NCBI GenBank assembly: GCA_945643635.1
Contig: CALZFC010000021.1
Span: 1,097,501 to 1,161,500 of the forward strand
Direction of reading: 5' to 3'
Origin: Allodiplogaster sudhausi
Taxonomy: Eukaryota; Nematoda; Chromadorea; Rhabditida; Diplogasteridae
DNA length: 64,000 nt
Below are positions 63,771 to 64,000 of this stretch, piece after piece; position 1 is the first letter of the stretch, and every line of letters starts with the position of its first letter. A program made the position numbers and the translations under genes. The notes beneath the pieces are model-generated. The model made no database searches, was not told where the DNA came from, and worked only from the letters and a program-made list of their open reading frames with translations.

Positions 63771-64000
63771 ATAAGCGTCTTGGGTGGTCGCTTAATGATA
63801 CGAGCCCTTGTTATTTGCAACTGAATTTCTCTCACTCTCTTCCCTTTAAAAAAAATTCCGAGAAATTTTTTAATGGGATGGCTTTCCATAACATTATGCT
63901 CTAAAAAATCTGCGGTAGTCCCTTTAATCCCTGGTTCTTATTTCTTCTGTCGAAATACTCCGACGTCAATATGAATACAAACCGCGGGAAAAAAAACGAA
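63771..64000. other. Window end upstream of the collagen
   Basis: This is AT-rich sequence on the 5' side of the collagen relic, possibly an intron before a first exon outside the window. Nothing else is recognised. Confidence 0.4.

Noticed and set aside
63125..63771. Plus-strand Ala/Pro/His-rich open frames
   Set aside because: Antisense shadows of the Gly-X-Y collagen on the minus strand.

Overview
The window reads as nuclear DNA of an invertebrate, most likely a nematode. All recognisable genes are split by many small-to-medium spliceosomal introns. They include a nematode-type cuticle-collagen relic (Gly-X-Y blocks, a CxxC-GPPG junction and a C-terminal C-A-C-P segment with a Gly-rich tail), a troponin I of nematode form, and a PARN-type deadenylase. 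The species cannot be named from the sequence. Non-coding DNA is loaded with (CT)n/(GA)n microsatellites, so most long Ser/Leu- or Glu/Arg-rich reading frames here are repeat artefacts.

Layout. 1-3415 (+): two neighbouring, clearly paralogous Trp/Tyr/Arg-rich genes, the first cut by the window edge. 3690-7430 (-): a class A neuropeptide (NPY/NPF-like) receptor in about ten exons. 7431-14108: intergenic, microsatellite-rich. 14109-19380 (-): a divergent SLC2/GLUT-type sugar transporter, 13 exons and 501 residues. 19381-24209: intergenic. 24210-30653 (+): a complete trifunctional C-1-tetrahydrofolate synthase (MTHFD1-like), 22 exons and 950 residues, whose first intron holds a CTTT array of about 630 bp. 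26908-36852: a tandem duplication of about 4.97 kb covers the 3' three quarters of that gene and its downstream flank. The second copy has no 5' end and carries a 1-bp deletion, so it is a young pseudogene unless it is an assembly artefact. 37668-39753 (+): troponin I, 7 exons and 256 residues. 42793-46760 (-): PARN/PNLDC1-like poly(A) ribonuclease with its DEDD residues intact. 47642-49659 (-): a multi-exon gene I cannot assign. 51443-52199 (-): a 79-residue secreted precursor with a signal peptide and KR cleavage sites, a candidate new neuropeptide. 55535-61229 (+): a HSD17B12/LET-767-like 3-ketoacyl-CoA reductase whose introns hold a small palindromic insert and a 0.68-kb element with terminal inverted repeats. 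62858-63770 (-): a cuticle-collagen gene with a frameshift, an in-frame stop and lost glycines.

There is no operon-like logic. The genes are unrelated in function (muscle, neuropeptide signalling, one-carbon and fatty-acid metabolism, RNA turnover, cuticle). Exon models were built by hand from GT-AG (and four GC-AG) boundaries, reading-frame continuity and family similarity; where the frame does not close this is stated.
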